The position numbers and the translations under genes were made by a program. A DNA stretch of 64,000 nucleotides from NCBI GenBank assembly GCA_051294375.1, contig CM119265.1:23490776-23554775 (forward strand), written 5' to 3'. Shown here piece after piece: positions 56,956 through 64,000 of this stretch. The DNA comes from Paraspadella gotoi (Eukaryota; Chaetognatha). Positions within the stretch are counted from its first letter, which is position 1. Every line of letters begins with the position of its first letter. Under the pieces are notes generated by a model. The model saw only the letters and a list, made by a program, of their open reading frames with translations, ran no database searches and was not told the DNA's origin.

Positions 56956-57563
56956 TTCGAATTGCGAGGGCGTGGAGAGATGGGGGTCGGTTGAAGTGTG
57001 GTCGAGTTAAGCGTGGTGTTAAGTGTGGGGGCGTGGCCTGTAAGGCGGAGGAGAGAGAAAAAGTGAGGGGAGCTGTGGGCGGAAGAAGTGCGGGTAGAGT
57101 GGGCAGTTTGAAGGGAAGTGTGGTGAGATGGTAGATGTGGAAAAAATGTAAACGGTAGTGAATTGTTGGAAGCGGAAGTTTAAAAGCAAAGATGGCGGTT
57201 TTAGCGATAAAACAACTGCTAATTGTTCGTTTATGATATTGTTAGTTTTTTTTTCTTCGTTTTTTGATCTGAACTTCCAAATTCTATTTGAAAAAGCGGG
57301 AATTCGTTTTGTTGTTTTTTGTCTCTCTGGAGATTCGAGATTTTTCGACGTTTTTTCTTCCTTTTTTAACTCGATTTTTCTTTTCTTTGAGGTGAATCAG
57401 TTTAGGGAGATTTTTTGTCGGAAAGTTCAAATTAATTAGAATCCTTTTGTCTTAAGTAACACGGAAAGAAGAAGAGAAAGAAGACTTTGCTTGTTTTTCA
57501 CTTTTGTTTTTATTGTCGATTTTTAGCCAAATTTCCGTTTCGTTGTTTCGTCGTCGAGACGCT

Positions 57564-57621
<58 letters not shown>

Positions 57622-58794
57622 TCTAACGAGATCGTCGTCATGCGGGTTTTGAATTAAGAAATGAGGGTGACTTTGCTCGATCGATTTGATGCTGACCAAA
57701 AGCTTCATTTTAAAATGTCTGTGCCTGAAAAGAAAAAAGAAAAATGAGTGGAAAAAAGAAATAATTGAATTTAAAAAAAAAATTTGTGGATCTTAAAACG
57801 TTTTCGTTATCTCTCTTCTCTCGACAGACAAATCATTTTTTTTCGGTCCATCGAGAATCAGGGGTTTTCCAGAAAAAACATCTTTCAATTTCAAATGAGA
57901 AGATAATGAAGATGATTTATTACTAAGACTTTTAGGAAATGATTTGAAAATATATATTTAAAAAAGAATAAGTATAGGGAAAATGAAATAAAAAAAATCA
58001 CTAAAAACCCCTGTGCTAGAATAAACAAAGATAAATTATTTCCTATTTTAAAATAAAAAGCTAAGACTTGAAACCAAGCGAATCTTCGTTTTTAATATAT
58101 AATTTAATTTCTAATTTCTTATAACGTGAAAAAAAGCCACATGATTGAATTCGATTAGGTGGGAAGTTTAAAATCTGAAAAAATAATTCGCGATTTAAAA
58201 ACCAAATTATTTGGATTGAATATAGATTAAACAGACGGAAACAATCTTAAAGCGATATATCCGGATCAAGAATTTTAAAAACAAATTAGTAAATGAATGA
58301 TCGGCGAAATTCAAGGCAAACATTTCTAAAATAGTTAAACAAATTTGACGAAAACTTAATTCTTTATTACAAAAATGGAGATTTTTACTTCATTCTTGCG
58401 TCGGGCAAAGTTTTTATTATTTTCGATAAAATTTAAAAAAAGATCATACGATCATGACAAATGGTTTCGAAGAAATACTTTTCATATCTTTAAATAAACC
58501 AACCAATCATGAGATTTAGTTTATTAAAAATCCTGAAACTTAAAAAAAAGTTCTCTTCTTGAACACGTAAAATTGATCGTATTAGTATTCTCCAAAAAAT
58601 GGGCATTTTGTTGAGCACGAAATTTAAAAACTTAATCAAGTTTCGAGTCCTAAACCAGAAAAAAAGCCGATGACGTCATCGAAGGAAGAAACAGTCGAAA
58701 CCGGCTTCCCATTGGCCGAATCGGGCCGATCACTCGCTATGATTAGTCGAACGTAACCCATGTCTCTCGTCCCGTGAATTCGAGGGACAAGAAA

Positions 58795-58833
<39 letters not shown>

Positions 58834-59115
58834 GTCTCTCTGCTCTCTCCTTCTATCGCTCCCACAAAATAACCTCAGGGAAGCAGAGCTGTTTTTGTCT
58901 GTCCCTATCTCTCTCTCTCTTTGTGTTACTGGGACCCCGGGACGGCAATGCGCGACATTGCCGCCATGCCCTGCCGATCCCGGCGAAGTTGTCAACCTGA
59001 AGAGCGAAAGCGATTCCCCTTCGATTTTTATCTGCGGTCGATTATCGAGAATTTTCGGTCGGATGATAGGCGGTGCACCGAGATTGAGAGCGAGAGGAAA
59101 CCGATAGAGAGGGAG

Positions 59116-59151
<36 letters not shown>

Positions 59152-59536
59152 GCAAATGGAAAAGCGTGTAACTGTCGTGAGAATGAGCGACCGACAGACC
59201 GACTGAAACCCGTTTTCCTCTCCATGGAATCGGAATCGAGGTGAGTTCGGTTTCCATGGAAACGGCGTTAGAGTCATCCTCATCTTCACGAAACTGATCC
59301 GTGAAAAGAGTCGCAGTTAAAATCCTATTAGCTTTGGTGTTTGTTACCAGTTTATTTATTCTTTATCATATTATTAGGAAAAAAAAAATTTTAAATATTA
59401 ACAGTGAGATAATCGTCCAATCGCTTATAACTTTGTATTTTTCAGCCAATCCGATTTGCATTTGGAGAAATAACCCAAAAAACACGAATTCTGTACGTTT
59501 GTTGGATTTTCGAAAGTCGAAGAACGAGTGTGAGTG

Positions 59537-59595
<59 letters not shown>

Positions 59596-60395
59596 NNNNN
59601 NNNNNNNNNNNNNNNNNNNNNNNNNNNNNNNNNNNNNNNNNNNNNNNNNNNNNNNNNNNNNNNNNNNNNNNNNNNNNNNNNNNNNNNNNNNNNNNNNNNN
59701 NNNNNNNNNNNNNNNNNNNNNNNNNNNNNNNNNNNNNNNNNNNNNNNNNNNNNNNNNNNNNNNNNNNNNNNNNNNNNNNNNNNNNNNNNNNNNNNNNNNN
59801 NNNNNNNNNNNNNNNNNNNNNNNNNNNNNNNNNNNNNNNNNNNNNNNNNNNNNNNNNNNNNNNNNNNNNNNNNNNNNNNNNNNNNNNNNNNNNNNNNNNN
59901 NNNNNNNNNNNNNNNNNNNNNNNNNNNNNNNNNNNNNNNNNNNNNNNNNNNNNNNNNNNNNNNNNNNNNNNNNNNNNNNNNNNNNNNNNNNNNNNNNNNN
60001 NNNNNNNNNNNNNNNNNNNNNNNNNNNNNNNNNNNNNNNNNNNNNNNNNNNNNNNNNNNNNNNNNNNNNNNNNNNNNNNNNNNNNNNNNNNNNNNNNNNN
60101 NNNNNNNNNNNNNNNNNNNNNNNNNNNNNNNNNNNNNNNNNNNNNNNNNNNNNNNNNNNNNNNNNNNNNNNNNNNNNNNNNNNNNNNNNNNNNNNNNNNN
60201 NNNNNNNNNNNNNNNNNNNNNNNNNNNNNNNNNNNNNNNNNNNNNNNNNNNNNNNNNNNNNNNNNNNNNNNNNNNNNNNNNNNNNNNNNNNNNNNNNNNN
60301 NNNNNNNNNNNNNNNNNNNNNNNNNNNNNNNNNNNNNNNNNNNNNNNNNNNNNNNNNNNNNNNNNNNNNNNNNNNNNNNNNNNNNNNNNNNNNNN
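59596..60395. other. Assembly gap (800 N)
   Basis: Preceded by about 60 bases of perfect (TC)n; the gap probably begins where the assembly collapsed in that microsatellite. The round length suggests an estimated size. Confidence 0.95.
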
Positions 60396-60607
60396 AATAA
60401 AAACAAAAGGCTGCGACCGCTAGATGGAATCGAGAGGCACACTATATTGGAGTTTCGTTGCACAATAAGCTTTTTATTATTTTTTATATCATACGATAAT
60501 CAGTAAGATGAGAGAAAGAGGGGGAAGGGAGGGAGGGGAGGGAAGGAGAGAGAGAGAGAAGAAGAGAGAGAGAGAGAGAAGAGAGAGTAGAGAGAGAGAG
60601 AGAGGTA

Positions 60608-60644
<37 letters not shown>

Positions 60645-61917
60645 GCCCTTGGAAATGCCTTTTTTCTGTCTTCTCCAGAAACGTGATATTTTGCACGAAA
60701 ATCTCTCTTCTATGTGCAAAGAAAAAGAAAAAAAATATTCCCGCGAGATGGACGGGTCGTTAAGGTCGATAGGTCTAGGAGTGAAGTGATTGATTATTAA
60801 TGATTATTAATGATATCAGACCAGGATACAACAAGAGAAATAAAAAGAACACAGACGAGACGAGTTTGTTTGCTCTATTGATTTTTAGCCTTTTCAACAG
60901 CGAGAAAAAAAAAGTGGGAGAGATATTTTGACGAAAACTACCCGATTATAATTTTTCCGCGAATTTTATTGTGAATGAGATACTATTTTAGGTTTTGTGC
61001 TTAATTATTTCTTCAAGCGAAGAACGATAAAGCAATAAGGCTTCGTCATTGCGACATCCCAGAAAAAAAATCGTAAAATCCGTTTTCGTTAAAGCCATTA
61101 ATTTCTAATTCGGAGTGAACGCCCCCCCCCAAAAAAAAAAATTGCAACTGAGGACTGAGTTAGAGTTAATTCTATCTCTGGCCTAAACGACCCGACTGCG
61201 GTGGATCGGGGAGCGGCGGTGGGCGGCTGTGAGCCGCTGTGAGCGGCGGGGAGCGGCTGTGACAGCTGTGGTGTGACGGGAGAGAAAACCGCCAGAGGCG
61301 CTGACCAAGCGTTTTATGCGCGTTAATGGACGGCGCCAACGACGTTTTCAATCGTCACGCTGGTAACACTGTCGTCAGCTCGTTTGCCACGATTTCTGGT
61401 CCGTCGTTTTGCTTTTCAAAATAAATAATACAATCATTGTTTGAATGTTTGAATCGTTGCAATTCGAATTGTTTTTAGTGCAGCAACGGCAACGTTTATG
61501 ATTTTAATATAAACTTATGCCTCTAAATTGAAAAAAATAATAACAATAACAATAATAAAATAATTATAATAATAATAATAATGATAAATATTTAATTTAA
61601 TATTTTTAAACAGATCCGCTTTTCTTTTTCTTCTCTTTACTTTCTTGTTTTTAAGATTTTTTCAAATTAAAAATCTCACAGTAATCCTATAGAGTAATTG
61701 TTAAATAGAGGAATTCTTAGTTCGTCCAACAGAAAATTCAAAAACAACATCATTGAGATATATTTATCTTAATCGTTTGGGCGGATTTGAAAAAGATTTC
61801 AAGATTTCAAGATTCACTTTAAATAAAATTTGTGAAGTCTCTCCGTTGAAATATCAAATACGAACGATTCGTGTGGATAAGGCGCTAAGTGGGCTGAAGA
61901 TGACTATCCGTAACTTC

Positions 61918-62106
61918 TATAACCCCCTTTAGTAGCCATGGAACGGGTCCTGGGCTTGGAACCAGGCTTGAGGGGTTGCCACGCCCTCAAGGCGGCTTAC
62001 GGCCGTCCTCACGCTTCCCGCAGGGTAGGTACCGGGTTGGGATTGAACCCGGTATCTAGTGGTCATGAGCTGATGGCTTTACTCAATGAGCCACCGGGTC
62101 AGGACT
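61918..62106 (-). mobile_element. tRNA-derived SINE
   Basis: On the minus strand a box A (TGGCTCATTGAG, 62082-62093) and a box B (GGTTCAATCCC, about 62039-62049) lie at tRNA spacing, with a CCGGG stem around box B. GC-rich body downstream to about 61920, unlike the AT-rich flanks. Too diverged in the 5' half to be a working tRNA. Confidence 0.65.
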
Positions 62107-62608
62107 GAAGGTGTCATGCTTATAGGCGGGGTGAACCTAGGCAATGCCCGACTACATTCGTTTCAACTAGAGTGATTATTTTACAGTGGGTGCAAAGTCC
62201 TTGATTGTCCGATATATAATTAATAACTAAGTATGTATACCTCTTCAAATAATGAAAAATGCTGAAACCATTTGGCTGATGAAAATAATTCGTAGCCCAT
62301 GACAAAAGCAATTTTTAGGAATTTGTTTATTTCAGATGGAAATCCACTTTTAATTATGTATAAAGAAATTCTAATTTGTTTCATATCAAAATTTAACAAA
62401 TAATTAGAGGCGACCAAAAAAAAAGTTTGAAAAAATTCCGGGATTACTTTTCCTATTTACTGCGAAAATGTTCGGTTGATGTTTTTTTGGCCCAAAAAAT
62501 CGAAATTGCGTGATTTCTTCGCCGTCGGAATCTTTTCGTCAAAGGTGCCTCCCATTTATTTATTTTGCTTAGTTAAATTTGTAAAATTTAAAACCAATTC
62601 GTCAACAG

Positions 62609-64000
62609 GAAAGAGACTCGGGCCACACTCTCGAGAGGCGACGCCGATCCGGGGACGCGTCGGCGAGCCATTGGGGGGATTCTCGCGAGCGAACGTGGGA
62701 GAGCGACGCGAATGAAAAGATGAGCGACGGAGACCGAGATGATTTGGAATCGGAGATGGAGTCGCTAGAGACAGAGTCGGAGGAAGAGGAAGAGGCTCGT
62801 CCGGCGGAGAAAGGATGGATGTCGAGGTGGAAAAAAAGAAGGAAGACGTTGACGAAGATGACGAAGAGATTCCTCGCCAAATTCCGTCGAGAATCGAATC
62901 GATCGGAAGAAATGTCGGACTTTGAATCGGAAGAGTCGGGATCGAGGCGAAGCGACGACGATCGCGACGACGATTACGACGATCGGGGCGACGACGAAGA
63001 AGACGAAGGGAAGAGGGTGCGGTTCGATCGACGGGGAGAAGGGGAAGGAGGAAGAGGAGGAAGTTACAGAGTTGAGAGGTTGTTACGCATTCGTTAGAGA
63101 AAATTACTTTTACCATATTTACTTAGTTGATCGTTAGTAGAAAGGCAAAAGTATCACGAAACACTAATGCGTTCACTGTAGTCTTTTGGAAATGCGTGAA
63201 CGTAAAGAAAATGACTGCAGCTCAACGCCCTGACATTGCGCTTTCTTATTCATTATCATTTCTTTAATAAAAACTTGAATGGACTTCTGCGACCAGTTCC
63301 GAATCCACCATCGTCCCCGTCGACGTCTCCAGAGACGGTAGCTTCCACTCCCGCAGCCGAAGCAACCCCAGCCTCCGGAGCAACCCCAGCGTCCGGAGTT
63401 TCCCCAGCATTCGAAGCAGCTACAGCAGTCGCAGCAGCCGCATTAGTCTGAACAGCGAGAGGAGGCGATCCCGACGCCGCAGCTACGACAGCAGCGAAGA
63501 CTCGACGCCTCGAGGCCACGACGACGACGATTATTATGACGACGACGACGACGACGACGACGACAACGGCTTCGTCGTCGATCTCGTTCGCAACGTCAAC
63601 AACAACAACGGAACGATCGTGGGAAACGAAGACGACGACCACGACGCGGCGGACAACGAGAACGCGGCGGCGGCGGCGGCTGCGGCGGCGGCGGCTGCGG
63701 AGGAGAGCGACCAGGAGAACCTGAATCGATCGTCGGGAGTGCCGTTGGTGTGGAAGAAGGAGGAGCCGGACTTGAGAGTGAAAAGTGAGGGGCGGTTGGT
63801 GGGTGTAGTGAGAGTTAAGTGGCAAATAATGTTCAGAGAGAGAGAGAGAGAGAGAGAGAAGAGAAGGAGAGAGCAGAGGAGAGAGAGAAGGAGAGAGAGA
63901 GAGAGGGAGAATTCAAATTCACATCATTTGTTATCTCTACTCATCTTTATCTCCGATTCTTCGACAGAAAAAACGGCGATCGGAATCTACGTTCTCTATT
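62609..64000 (+). CDS. 5' part of unrecognised protein with acidic and basic low-complexity regions
   Basis: Three exons with matching phases: 62609-63078, 63297-63784 and 63968 to the window end. The first has an ATG at 62720 but reads open from its acceptor. It encodes acidic stretches around a basic block (KKRRKTLTKMTKRF). The second has Ser/Arg repeats of the form S-x-P-S-x-R-S, a run of nine Asp, Asn-rich and Ala-rich runs, and ends SGVPLVWKKEEPDLRVK. The third continues KTAIGIYVLY. The pattern is that of a long disordered cytoplasmic N-terminus ahead of a structured protein. I do not recognise the family. A (GA)n array fills the last intron. Confidence 0.55.
63835..63912 (+). repeat. 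(GA)n microsatellite
   Basis: GA-rich simple repeat in the last intron of the terminal gene, with scattered AGG breaks. Confidence 0.9.

Larger units (their letters stand above)
56956..62608. other. Gene-poor interval with microsatellites and 800-base gap
   Basis: 56956-57200 should hold the protease promoter and 5' UTR. (CT)n runs lie at 57565-57625 and 58802-58831, (GA)n runs at 59113-59150 and 60540-60645. A CRE palindrome is at 58671-58678. A GC-rich tandem block (GAGCGGC/GTGAGC units) spans about 61205-61275. 57700-58620 and 61400-61900 are AT-rich with nothing recognised. Confidence 0.5.

Noticed and set aside
58636-59289. 217-codon minus-strand frame
   Set aside because: Built around two (CT/GA)n arrays; no domain and no splice support.
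63256-63825. 189-codon minus-strand Val/Arg-rich frame
   Set aside because: Antisense of the Asp/Ala-rich exon on the plus strand, which has phase-matched splice sites.

Overview
This window is nuclear DNA from an invertebrate animal with a fairly compact genome. Every large gene is a recognisable metazoan family split by short GT-AG introns, and the sequence is rich in (GA/CT)n microsatellites and carries three runs of N. I cannot name the species. Exon boundaries below come from splice consensus, reading frame and recalled family sequence patterns; no alignment was run.

Layout. 1-700: fragment of a minus-strand secreted protein with a chitin-binding-like cysteine pattern. 1587-4071 (+): RING-H2 ubiquitin ligase. 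5088-7045 (-): ARL13B, a ciliary GTPase, head-to-head across about 600 bp with 7647-25952 (+): polybromo (PBRM1), the PBAF chromatin subunit with six bromodomains, two BAH domains, an HMG box and C2H2 fingers. A complete MAPKAPK2/3-like kinase (18152-19926, -) lies antisense inside one PBRM1 intron. 26576-27075: inverted-repeat element whose arms carry hammerhead-like cores. 27533-32687 (+): TRPC cation channel. 33160-37295 (-): collagen with signal peptide and TSPN domain, tail-to-tail with TRPC. 37300-41470: AT-rich, no gene seen. 41473-51217 (-): ATP11-type P4-ATPase lipid flippase. 51960-56955 (-): type II transmembrane trypsin-like protease with two trefoil domains. 57000-62600: gene-poor, microsatellites, an 800-base gap and a tRNA-derived SINE. 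62609-end (+): 5' part of an unrecognised protein with acidic and basic low-complexity stretches.

The most distinctive accessory feature is a family of glutamine tRNA genes. Eight intact copies (four CTG, four TTG) plus degenerate copies all lie on the + strand, antisense inside introns of the flippase and the protease. Other points: trefoil domains fused to a membrane trypsin, an in-frame 51-nt candidate cassette exon in bromodomain 5, a GC-AG intron, and probable single-base assembly errors in the collagen and flippase genes.

The genes do not form a pathway. They are independent housekeeping, signalling and extracellular-matrix genes; the clear structural relations are the divergent ARL13B/PBRM1 pair, the nested kinase, and the intronic tRNA cluster.
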